From contig JAYXKI010000004.1 in NCBI GenBank assembly GCA_037892935.1, positions 372,001 to 436,000 on the forward strand: 64,000 nucleotides of DNA, in the 5' to 3' direction. The position numbers were made by a program, and so were the translations under genes. A model generated the notes under the pieces. The model worked only from the letters and a program-made list of their open reading frames with translations. It was not told the origin of the DNA and made no database searches. The stretch comes from Phlebopus portentosus. Its lineage: Eukaryota; Basidiomycota; Agaricomycetes; Boletales; Boletinellaceae. The stretch's first letter is position 1. Every line of letters starts with the position of its first letter. This document shows positions 48,046 through 58,999 of this stretch, piece by piece.

Positions 48046-48860
48046 ATGGGTCCTCGACGGGGCTTTCCATTGCGCACCTGCCTTCTCATACTATGGGCAG
48101 CTACGTTCGTAAATGCTCTTCATTTCTACCTTGATGCCTCAGAAAGGCGATGCTTCATTGAAGAGCTCCCAACTGATACCGTGGTAGAAGGTGCGTTCTC
48201 GTACTGTTCCTTGACAGCATAGTGCAACTTACACTTCATGCGCAGGGCATTATAAGGCGCTTGAATGGGATGAACAGCAGCAGACATACTTGGAAAACTC
48301 CAACCTAGGAATGCTGGTCGAAGTTGATGTGCGTCTTTCCCTTCAATTGGTGTATGAGCTCGCTGACGTGGTTGGGATTCCAGGAAATGGAATCAGGTCA
48401 TTCTGTCGTTCGTACTCGCGGGCCATGGGATGGCAAATTCACTTTTACGGCACACGAAGCTGGCGATCATTCCATATGCCTTTCAGCCACCTCTTCTTCC
48501 TCTCCGAACACTCACATTAAACTGTATATCGACATTGTTGTCGGCTCGACTAGACCAAATATCGAACAGGACAGGTCACACATCTCAAATCTCGCCCAAA
48601 AGATACGTGATTTGAACTCGAAACTCGACGACATACGTCGCGAACAACAGTATCAACGCGAGCGGGAGGCAAATTACCGTGACTTAAGCGAGGCTACGAA
48701 TACGCGTGCGGTGTGGTATAGCGTTCTCCAGATCGGAGTTCTCATTGCAACTTGCGTATGGCAACTTAGGCATTTGAGGGTAATTTTTTATTTGCTCTTT
48801 TTCAGGAGTGAAAGCTGAGACTTGGTTCAGAACTTTTTTGACGACAGGAAAGCGCGATAA
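48046..48860 (+). CDS. p24/emp24 (TMED) family cargo receptor
   Basis: Early secretory pathway cargo protein. Layout: signal peptide (FPLRTCLLILWAATFVNA), GOLD domain starting LHFYLDASERRCFIEELP, with GHYKALEWDEQ after the first intron; then EMESGHSVVRTRGPWDGKF and FTAHEAGDHSICLS, a coiled coil (ISNLAQKIRDLNSKLDDIRRE), a membrane span (WYSVLQIGVLIATCVWQL) and a tail RHLRNFFDDRKAR. The tail has the FF export motif and basic residues for COPI/COPII binding. The last intron joins RHLR to NFFDD. The first ATG at 48046 begins the signal peptide; 47965 is in frame but would place non-hydrophobic sequence before it. About 210 residues. Confidence 0.92.
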
Positions 48861-49080
48861 CCCGATGCGTGTACATATTACCTTTAATTCATATCATTTA
48901 CCCGTAATTCAAGGCGATTCTATTTTGCGTCAAGGATTTCGGACTTTACTATTGTTTCAACGTATGCAGATCTTGACCGTCAACACCGTTTTGCTAAGGT
49001 ACCGCACTGCGTCGTGATGAACCTGATGCACAGTACATGGGCTCTCTTTCTACAAACCCGAAGACACCCACTTGTTCACA

Positions 49081-50506
49081 CTAATTCTCGAATCGTAAGA
49101 GCACTTTTCTACCAAACATGCCCTTGCCACTCGTCACTTTCTCAATGATGTCCCGAACTTTCGACGTGGCATCATCATCGCTTGCAGTTCTTGGGATATC
49201 AAGAATCATGTGGCGCGGTTCCCTCAGCTAGACATGCGTTCGTGAGTATCGTTGTTCGAACTGAATTAGGACACGCCAACCTTTCCGGTAACCATGAGCT
49301 TGGCCAGCTCATTCATCAATTCTTCCCTTTTCTCGAGGTCGTTTTCACGATACCAGCGATTCTGCATGAATCCATGTGCGGTCAAGCCTTTGAAGATGAA
49401 TGCACTCGTAGGCAGCAAGAGCGGCCGCTTTGACATGGCCCCATAGGATACTAAGTGTGCATCCGGGCCTAACAACCCGACCATCGCAGCTGTCGTTGGT
49501 CCAGAAACACAGTTCAGCGCGAGGCGTATATTAGCTCCTCCAGTGACCTCTTTTATTCTTGACCGAGCAGACCTGTCGGATAAGAGCTCGAGAGGAAGAA
49601 CATGAGTAGCTCCCAGTTCCTTCAACTCGTTTTCCAATGAGGAAAAGCCCGGCCTAAAAGTCAATCAGTATTCGGGCGTCATTAAATTATAGCTAAAGCT
49701 ACATGCCTGTCTCTCACAAAATTAACTGATTTCAGCTCACGATGAGCAGCTATCTGTATGACCGCTTGTCCCACCTGATGAAATGTCCTGTTAGAAAGGA
49801 GTATGATACCATAGACTTTGTGCACTAACGGCACTGTTTGCACCATTCTGCACAATCCAATCCCCTGGTCTTAGCTCCACGAAGTTGTTGAGCATATTAT
49901 AGGCCGTAGGAGGATTCACCTGTCATGCGAGTAACAAACGTATTTTCAGACAGCCCGCATCAGGAGAGCTCATCCGCGTACAGACATAGTAGCGCCTTGC
50001 ACTTCGGAAATAGTAGCAGCCCTTCCAATCTTCGGCACCTTTATGACGTCTTGTTCACCGACATTTGCACCTGTCGACCAAGTGCCGGACTGAGGCTTGA
50101 CCATCACAACTCGGTCGCCTGATGCAAGACCACCAACACCCTCTCCGACCTCTTGGACTTCTGCAAGTCCTTCGTTGCCCGCGATGAAGCATGGCTCCTC
50201 TGCGCTTCCAGGTCCCACCTGAGCGAGGTCAGCTCGTGCTTCGGGCTTTGCAGGATAGACGCCCTCAATGACATTGATGTCTGACGGGTTGATAGGGGAG
50301 AGAATATAACGGATGTTGACCGACTTGGGTCGAGGTGGTGGTAAATTTGGAAAGGACACGACACGCACGACCTTCATCGGATCACCATTGGAAGTGAATA
50401 CAACAGCGCGATTTGTCAAGAAGTTCGTTGAAAACATGCGGAGAGATGGGCCGCTAAGCACTGGTGCTCGCTGCATCGAACAGTGAATGATATTACCGCA
50501 ATGCAT
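49081..50506 (-). CDS. ETR1: Mitochondrial trans-2-enoyl-CoA/ACP reductase (MECR)
   Basis: NADPH-dependent medium-chain reductase; last step of mitochondrial fatty acid synthesis (type II), needed for lipoate. ATG 50506 (MHCGNIIHCSMQRAPVL) begins a presequence; 50476 is an alternative. Body: RAVVFTSNGDP, INPSDINVIEGVYP, the Rossmann PGDWIVQNGANSAVGQAVIQIA, NCVSGPTTAAM, and a C-end LLRFEN with the stop at 49081-49083. Exons join VNPPTAYNMLNNF to the preceding VQGATM and LAEPRHMILDIPR at the C-end. No zinc-binding residues, as usual for MECR. Divergent from the next gene, 189 bp. Confidence 0.92.
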
Positions 50507-50695
50507 GCTACTTGTGGGGATTGAGGACAAGAGGCTCCAACTCTGATGCGCCCAAAACGTGGAGGTTTCGGTCACGTGTTTATCAGCATAAAGTATCGAG
50601 GGCGGGCGGCGCCCAAGTCGGACTCGGACTCGGGAAGAAGATCGATTTTTGCACATAATGTCCTGCAGCTACATAAGATCAGGAGAAAAGATAAT
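50507..50695. promoter_or_regulatory. Divergent promoter, ETR1 and hypothetical gene
   Basis: Contains the perfect palindrome GTCACGTG at 50571-50578 with the E-box CACGTG, a site for bHLH factors of the Cbf1 type, then CGGACTCGGACTCGGG, a tandem CGG-containing stretch at about 50620. Confidence 0.45.
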
Positions 50696-52197
50696 ATGCT
50701 TAGTTTCGTATTCTCCCTTCAGGAAATCGGTAAGTCGCTCGTAGCTGTCTTAATTTTCCTATTGTATGCTGACCACTTACAGTAAGCCTTTTGGCTGGCA
50801 CGTTGTCAGCCTTTTGGAAAATGCTCAGGTGCGCGCTTTCGAAGTACACGAATCATTTCTTATCACCACATTCTATTGATTTACTCGTCTCGCTCTTTTC
50901 AAATTTGATGCTTTCTCTCAGGCGCTCAAAATCAGAGACCTTTGTTTCGTCTTTGGTAATTACTGGGGACCTTGGTCGTGTTAATGATGGATCTCATCAT
51001 GGACAACTCAATCCTTCGGCGGTAACCCTCGGCTCTGATGACAAAGGGCATCTTGGTTCTGATCTTCTAAAGCCACTACTCTCTTTGCCTATTATGGAGC
51101 CTATCATGGATCTTGTGATGAAACGGGGTATCGTAAAAAATGGTGCTGACGACCTGCAGGAAGAGCTTCTTTTTGTCCTGACCGAAGCCATGAATGATCC
51201 ATCCAGTCCCTGGGCCAAGCTTGTGCCTAAGGCACCTCTCGTTGTTGGACCTCGGACCCCTGAGCAATATCTGTGCGTTTTGGATATCGCGATTAATGCT
51301 CGGAAGGAAGCAAAGGAAAAGACTAAGATTGCAAAATTTTGGAAGCAATTGGTCTCAACGACAACCAATTCGTTGGGTGAAGGTGTTCCTCTCACGCCGA
51401 GCCCTTCGGACATCTCCGACACTGGATTAAGTGAACCGCTTTCATCGGCACGCAAGATTGGGATGGAAGAGCTGATCGCGAAGCGCAGAGATGTTGCGGC
51501 TGTCTCTGAAATCAAGGCCGACGTCGGTTCGGAAGATGATTCCATCGAATACCGGTTTATGTCGGAAGAATCGCATTTCTTTGATCCAAGTTCCATCACT
51601 TGCGTTTCACCAGAACCTGCCTGTGCGCGAAAGCCTGACTTGGACGCGATACCTACCAGTTGCAAATCGGAAAATGCATCATGCTCCACGAAATCCCGGA
51701 TACCTTCACTGAAGAGACATCAAACTGCTCCGCCGCATGCTGTACTCCAAGATGCCGACTCGTCTATCCATCCCGGGCTTCTGACTAGACCACATACATG
51801 CTGCAACAAATCCAGGAGCATCCAGTCCAAGAGTCAAAGTTCTCGAACAGCATTGTCATCTGTCCAAACCAAATGCCGCATGTACGAATCACTTTCCTCA
51901 TGTCCTTCTTCTACTCCCGCAAGGAGTTCTCTTCCGCTTCGGACATCGATCCCGAGTGTAATGGAGAACTTGCTTTCGGAAGGCGGGTATGCAAAAGTCA
52001 GGAGCGGGTCGTTACGTGCCGCTACCACGAAAGTTGAAGAGAGTACACAATCAGGTACCTGTTTGACTTCTAGCGGCGTCCGAAAAGTAGCATCCCAGCT
52101 CAAGTCCTCGTGTATACCCCAGGCACGTCGTGGACAGACAGGTCTATCTAGCACGAAGTCCTCAGCCAAGAATTGTACACTCGTAATTATGCCTTGA
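50696..52197 (+). CDS. Hypothetical basidiomycete protein
   Basis: I do not recognise the family. Three exons can be joined: ATG 50696 MLSFVFSLQEI, then SLLAGTLSAFWKMLR, then a long exon from RSKSETFVSSL (about 50920) to VIMP at 52197; donors and acceptors are GT-AG and keep the frame. The part at about residues 60-150 looks folded (LLKPLLSLPIMEPIMDLVMK, LQEELLFVLTEAMND, PSSPWAKLVPKAPL, PEQYLCVLDIAINARKEA), rich in helix-forming residues. The rest is Ser/Thr/Cys-rich, low complexity and likely disordered. No signal peptide, zinc ligand spacing or membrane span. A start at TTG 50791 would drop the first exons. Convergent with the MFS gene. Confidence 0.7.
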
Positions 52198-52397
52198 GCT
52201 TGTACGTGTACATACGCACTCTGCTTCATCTAGGAGCAAATACAGACACCTTCCGACAAAGGAAATGCCATCCGATATCAGGCAGGAAATACTGCATTCT
52301 GTTTCATTCTTGCGCACCTCGTTCATATTGCAGATTGTATTGTAAACCAAACAGCATACATTCGTCGGGACGGATAGGCATACAACAGTAGATTTCT

Positions 52398-54947
52398 TCA
52401 CAACGTGTAGCGGTATCGGCTATATTTATCACCTTTGTCCCTCCTCGCATCATCCACCGTCGCATACCGACCATTCTTCTCGTTGATACTTTCAATTGTA
52501 TCGTTCACTCCTACAATTATCTCGTCCCTTTCTCCGCGTCTGCGCAGCTCGTTCTCCCTGCGGAGATAGAGTATCATGACAACGGCAGCACAGAAGCCCA
52601 TTCCGATATACATGAGAATGATGCCATGTCCCAGGGTATACCATGGTTGATCCCTCGCCCGATACTAAAGAGAATATAATATCGGATCCGGGTGTCGTTG
52701 GAGAACATGCGTCATCAAAACTCACCACATTCGAACTGACAGCCCCATTTATGTTTCCGCTAATAAGGTAAACAATAAACAAGTATCTAACGAAAACACA
52801 CCGGAATACATACAAGCTGATAGCCATTCCCAGAGAGACACTCCGTTTGTACGAGCCCTCAACATTATTGGACACCCAGGCACTAGTGTCGGATTGAGTA
52901 AAGCGGAATAACCTTTAAACAAGTCTTTGACATTTACATTACATTAGCTAAAAAGATATTTCAGTATTGTCCCAAGGTCACTCTAGCAAAATTAAGACAC
53001 TCACGAATTAATGGATATATTCCACTTTAGAAGGGAGTTAAAATAATCGAGGCCAACATGTCAGTAACATCAGAGTCCAATATTTCAGACCTACCATGCA
53101 GCCAGATATACAGCAAAGTACGATAGCGCCGCAGATCTCGAGAAAATCAGAATTAGATATCCTGACCCAGCTAAGGACGTCCAGTCAGGTGTAAGAAGTC
53201 TTAGCATGAAGTGCCGCAAAATAGAACGAACCAAGACAGAATAAGCCGCTGAAGAATCAGGACAAACTAATTAGCGTGAGACAGAAGGGAAGGATACGGA
53301 AAGGCATACAGAGTGAAGAAGCCGCGTCTTCCAAGTCTATCAGCCATAAGGCCGATTGCGCAAGTCAAAATACAAGCGACCACGTATGCTGGTACAGTGA
53401 GCAAGTTGGCAGGCGTGGCACGGTAGCCTTGTGACGGGACATCAGAACTGGCGCAAGCATTCAGACAGGAGTCGCGGACCTACCCAACTGATTGATAATA
53501 CTAGGAAGGAACAAAGAAAACTTTATCGAGCGCTTTAGTAAAGCTCAAAATAGCCACTTTGGAGATTACACTCACGCCGTAGAGCGGGCCATCAACGCCC
53601 GCGTAAATTAACACTAAAAATAAAGCCGTCAGGTGCGCATCCTGGATATTCGATAAGGACAAGCGTACTTCCGATCCAAGTCTTCACGTCAAGCAGACTC
53701 TCTCTAATGTAATGCCATCTGAGCTTCTCACCAGCGGCAGAATACTGGTCGTCACCCTGAAGCCTGCGGATGACGAACACGCGCTCTTTCTCGGTAAGGA
53801 AACGAGCAGTGTCAGGAAAATCCTGGATAATAAAGAAAGAAGCAACTCCTGCCACAACAGTGGCAAGCCCTTCCAGGATGAAAATCCATGCCCTTCGTTG
53901 TTTCATAATAAGTAGATTACGGAGATATTTACAGTGTTGTTGGTGACATACCAGGCTGGTTTGCCACCAATGCCGTCCATCTCGGCGATTGCTGCCTGCA
54001 GATGTACAAGAATTGTTAGATGGAAAAACAGTAAGAAAACAAGAAAAAGGCCCATACGGCAAGCAAACCGCCGAAAGCACCTGAGGCCGTGGCAGCAGAG
54101 AAGAATAGAGCGGCGCGAATGCCGAACTCGTGACGTTTGTACCAGCTGTATAGACAAGTAAGCGAATCGACCCTGGAGGAACAATCAAAAACGAAACACT
54201 GTTCACCATGAGAGATAGTAATTTACACCAGGGAAGAGACCAGCTTCAAACAATCCAAGAAACCAGCGCATAGCTGGTTGTAGATCCGTCAGTCGCGACT
54301 TTGTCACCGGGGCTATCTAAAGAGCAGCTGGACGTACTGAGTAAGCCGCTGTAGTCATGAACAAGTCCCTGAACAGTCTGAAAGCGGCAGCATAAGCTCC
54401 GATGTCAATGTCAATCGGGTCAAAAATAGCATACCATCATGATACCCCACAGAAGCATGAGGAAGGAGAGCCAGATCGAGGGACGGAGACGCTTGAGAAA
54501 GACGTTGGAGGGTACCTTGAAGGCCAGACGTTAGACAAGTGCAATGACGCGTCCTAATCATTACCAACCTCGAATATAGCGTAAGAGAAGAAGAAAATGG
54601 TAAGACCCATCAAGTACTGATGGTCGGTGAGATTGAGGTCTTGTTCCAGGCCGTACAACTTTGGAGCATCAGGGCCAAAAAGCGCAATAGAGGCGAATAT
54701 AAGATCATACCTTGGCATTGCCGATACTTGATCTGTCGAGGAAGCTAAGGAGATAGAGGAAAGATAACCAAGGAATGAGAGTCCAGTCTAGCTTGCGGAG
54801 GAGCTTCTTCTCGTCGATGCCCGAGGTATCCACGTCGGGACGATAAACACTCGTAGCGGGCTTGTTGACTTCCTCAACCGTCTCGACTCGCTCTTTCTCT
54901 ATCGAAGCTCGTCCGGCCGGATGCTTTTCAACATCGGGAGAAGACAT
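52398..54947 (-). CDS. MFS transporter, allantoate/anion permease (Dal5-like) family
   Basis: Multi-exon gene, about 500 residues of MFS fold. The head MSSPDVEKHPAGRAS is hydrophilic; TM1 begins WTLIPWLSFLYLLSFLDRSSIGNAK, then LYGLEQDLNLTDHQYLMGL, ACS-family signature MRWFLGLFEAGLFPGVNYYL, and CWYKRHEFGIRAALFF. The loop RRAWIFILEGLATVVAGV and FPDTARFLTEKERVFVIRRL is typical of the anion:cation symporter family with nicotinate and allantoate permeases. The C-tail (YLRRENELRRRGERDE) ends YSRYRYTL at 52398. Many short introns are cut in between membrane spans. Substrate not certain: allantoate, nicotinate or similar organic anion. Confidence 0.88.
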
Positions 54948-55567
54948 GGTACCGCCGAAGGAAAGGGATACTGGGAGCAGAGAGCGAGAGTAGGAACAGA
55001 GGCGGCCCTGCGCGACTCGAAGGAGGTTTTATACTTAAGCTGAGAGGAGGATTGAAATGGAACCAGGACTGGTCACGCGAAAGATTCGGACCGAATGAAA
55101 TTGATGAAATAGAAAAGCAAAACATCAGAAATCAGCAACAAACATAGAAAGAGATCTCGATCAACCAGGTACCAAGACTCAAGGGAAGGCATCAGCATGT
55201 GGTGCTTCTCAAATGGTCGTCGGATGCAGGTCAAGCTCCTAGAGGGATAAAATTCAGGGTACGGTCTTTTTCCGAAGACGTTATCAGCGTTAGGATGGAA
55301 TGCCCAGACATGAATATCTTAAGTACAATATAGAAAAAGGGAAAACTGGATTGGATTGGATGATGTGGCGGAAGGAAGAAGCGTAAAAGCGGCGGATGAA
55401 TACGAGAAGCTTTCCTCCAGTCACGGGGGTCGTTGCGGGGGAATGCGGGGGCAGGGGGAATAATCGAATAGAAAATAACATTTCTTGGCCCGCGATCAAA
55501 ATGAATTGATGTGGCCAAAGCCGTTATCAATATCAATCTCTCACCTTCTCCTGCCCAGCAAACTATC
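54948..55567. promoter_or_regulatory. Divergent intergenic region, MFS permease and VPS9
   Basis: 620 bp. At 55084-55096 lies ATTCGGACCGAAT, an inverted repeat CGG-A-CCG as bound by Zn2Cys6 factors. Otherwise nothing recognised. Confidence 0.35.
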
Positions 55568-58381
55568 ATGCCTTCCAATGGCACTCCTTCAGTCGATACA
55601 GACAATCGCATAATCTCCGATCCCGTGAATTCTTCGGCTCCCCCAAGGTCTTCGTCGAGCAACGGGACAGGGTCCAGCAAGCCCGACTCCATCACGGTTC
55701 TCGCACAAGACTCTGCAGCTCCTTCATCCGTTCAATACTATGCACATGGTCACGATCCTGACCCTCCAAGGCAACTTGCAAGTGATGAGATACTCGAACA
55801 GTTTGATCCACTCGCAAATTCCAGCAATCAGGAGCCAAGACATGCCTCTGGAACTGAGCACCCAGACGTACATCTTATGAACCCCAAATCACCACCCTCT
55901 CACGCTCCCTCGCAAGCCAACGAGGCCATCGCGTCAATGTCAGCTACATCCGGTCCAACGAGTAAAGCGGCGATAGTAGAAGGATCTCCAGCGGCAGAGT
56001 CAAGCAGCGCAGCAGCTGTAAACGCGTCTACTACTCCTGCGAGCATTGGTTCTGGTCTATCATCTCTTGCTAGCTTTGCGCGATCACTTACTCTACCTAA
56101 AGTTCGGACACGTTCTATAGACATTGCACCACCTCCAAACATCATTACACCCAACACTATCTCTTCATTCGCTGAGCAACAGCAGTCACGACCGGATACG
56201 CCTGTGAACGCATCAACGCGTCAACCGAACCCCGACCCCGACGACAAGGAATCTGCTGTGGCTTCGGCACCGGTCCCGACATCCGAGGACGGATCGACTG
56301 GGACAACCATAACCAATGGGCAGAAGGAACGGCTAGGGCAGAAGGATGAAGCGCCGCCGTTTGACTTTCAGCTGTTCTTGGACCAAATGAAGTCAAAGAG
56401 CGCAGACCCAGTAGCAAAGTACCTTCGATCGTATGTCGCAGTTGTAATCATCTTCTTACATGCTACTGATCATTCGTAGATTTCTGAGCAATTTTGCAAA
56501 AAAGTCACTCGCGATAAACGAACAGATCAAAGTCATCAATGAATTCCTGAATGTATGCCCTCTTGTTCTGAACCGACAAGCGGTGCTTAACGCTCAAAAG
56601 CACAGTTTATCGCTTTGCGAATGCGCGAAGTGGACGTCTGGAAGAACGCGACAGATGCTGAGTTCGACAATGCTATGGAAGCGATGGAGAAACTCGTCAT
56701 GAATCGATTATATGAGTTGTGCGTTGGGACATGCTACTTTCACGCTTGCTTCTGATAGTGTCCGCACTTTTCTAGCACTTTCACGCCCCAATTGGCAGAG
56801 GCTCAACCACCTCGACCTATAACAACAGACGACTTGGAGCGTGATCGAGTGCTCGCTCAGCGTATAGCACTATTCGGATGGATCGAAGAGAAACACATTG
56901 AAGTGCCTGATCCAGCGGATAGTGGGGGCTTTCTCATGTTCGCCCAACAAGGTCAGCATCCCAGAATCTTCTTGTTGAATTCAGAATAAACCCAGCAACT
57001 ATAGAATTATTGAAGATCAATCATTACAAGGCTCCGCGAGATAAGCTTATTTGCGTGCTCAATTGCTGTAAGGTCATCTTCGGTTAGTCGTAGCTCTCTC
57101 TCTTCTCTACCTTTGGCAGCTAATTAATTTCCTTCGTGTTCCCATAGGCTTGATTAGGCATCTGCATAAAGAAGAGAATGCGGACTCATTCGTGCCCGTA
57201 CTGATATTTGTCGTTCTCAAAGCCAATCCACCAAATCTCATCTCAAACATCGAGTATGTGCAACTATGATCATCTTTAAGCGCACGCTAACCATCTGAAC
57301 AGATACATACAGCGCTTTCGAAACCCCCAGAAACTGCAAAGCGAAGCCGGATATTATCTGTCTAGTTTGGTCCGTAATCTTATCTTCGTTGATTGTTATA
57401 TATTGCTTACTGGCTTACATACAGATGGGAGCCGTGCAATTCATTGAGACCATGGATCACTCGAGTCTATCAAACATTACTGCTGAAGAGTTTGAGCGCA
57501 ATGTCGAATTTGCTATTCACGATCTCCCATCCTCCCCTCAGCCTCTCGAAAAACCCGTTCCTATTACACCTCCGTTATCTTCACGACCGACTACACCCGC
57601 GCGTTCATCTTCACTATCTGCCTTCTCATCTCTTCCGTCAACACCTCCACGGCAATCTCGCGCAGGCCAATCGACGCCAACGTCACCTCATGCTGGTGAG
57701 GAGTCTGCTCAACCACTGGCAATTTCTCTCGGTGGCATTGGGACGAGTAATCTGGCAGATGATACTCGGCGATTCCTCCAAAGGACTGGAGATACGATTA
57801 GCAAACCCTTAAATGCGCTTGGGAGACTCCTTGGTGAAGCCCTCGATGGCTTAGACACAGCACCTCCGGGAGCCGCGGCTCCAGCAGGGAGGAGGGAAAC
57901 AGTTGAACTGGATACCTCTTCTACTCCTCCCATCCAAACGCCTTATAAGCCCCGCGTGCGGAATACACCGGCGTCCGGGACGTCTCTCGGTCAAACGCCA
58001 AACACCGCTGGCTCAGGCTGGAGTACTCCCGACTCTCGCTTCAGCGCGGCCTCCACACCATCCCGCATCGCTCCCGGGTCCTACCCAACGCGTTCAGGCG
58101 GGGAACTAGGATTCGGCTTCGGATCGTCTATCCCTTCACATCTCTCCGCACGGCTTGCAGAGGGAGAAGGCGTCTCACGTACTCCAACTCCTGCTCTTGA
58201 CCTGGCAGGAGTGGAAGCCGAAATTGACCAAGCGCATGCCAGAGCTGCAGACGCGGCTTTAGGTACACTTCTGCAGATCTTCCCTGCCGTAGATCGCGAG
58301 GTGGCCGAGTGGGTGTTGGAAGCTGAAGGCGGAGATCTCGGGAGAAGTATTGAGAAACTCCTGGAGATCGGAGGTGGTTGA
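55568..58381 (+). CDS. VPS9: VPS9-domain Rab5 guanine nucleotide exchange factor with CUE domain
   Basis: Activates the Rab5 homolog Vps21 in endosomal sorting. Start ATG 55568 ([12 protein letters not shown]). About 270 residues of Ser/Pro-rich low-complexity sequence precede the domain. The helical part ([43 protein letters not shown]) and the VPS9 core follow: [46 protein letters not shown] with the conserved Asp/Tyr region, and [18 protein letters not shown] long Ser/Thr/Pro linker precedes a C-terminal CUE domain ([21 protein letters not shown], ending [10 protein letters not shown]), which binds ubiquitin. The layout VPS9-linker-CUE is that of Vps9. At least seven introns. Convergent with REG1. 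Confidence 0.9.
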
Positions 58382-58999
58382 TGTTATACTGTGGATATAT
58401 TTCGTCATTTATTATCGCTTATATGTCTGTACACGGCCTTCGACACCGTGCTGGTTTGTTCATCAATGCTGCCTTCGTGTACCTTCGAGATCAATCCTGC
58501 TTGTTCATATGCATGCTCACCTAGAAGTGAAGCATTTGCGTCCCTTTCCCAGCAGGGTGCGCACGGAAAAAGGAGACGACAATCGGACTACCAATATATT
58601 CATTGCGCTAATAACAATAAAGCGTACAATATCTACGTGGATCAAAATGACTGGTCAGCTAGTCTTGAGAAATGAGGCACAAATTTGACAGGTAAAATAA
58701 TTAAAACAATAGAAAGGAAGGCGAAGAGAAAATCAACATGTGCAGTAATGCATGTACCTAGTATGGATTCGTGCTGTACGTGTGGAGGCGAAACGGAGCT
58801 GTGTGCGTTAAGTTAAGATGACACCGGAGAAAGGAGAGGAAAGAAAGGATTTCATCTTGCTACACTGTACGACAAAGGGAGAAGAACAGAACGAAGCAAA
58901 AAGGCTGGGAAATGAATTCAAAACAATACACGCAAGAGAAACAGACAAAGGCCACGTAAGGTGTGTTGAGACCAAGGGCATCATACAGCGTTATTGCCA
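58382..58999. other. Intergenic 3' region, VPS9 and REG1
   Basis: Convergent 3' ends. No gene recognised; 3' UTRs of both are expected here. Short open frames (for example 58391-58675) have no support. Confidence 0.5.
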
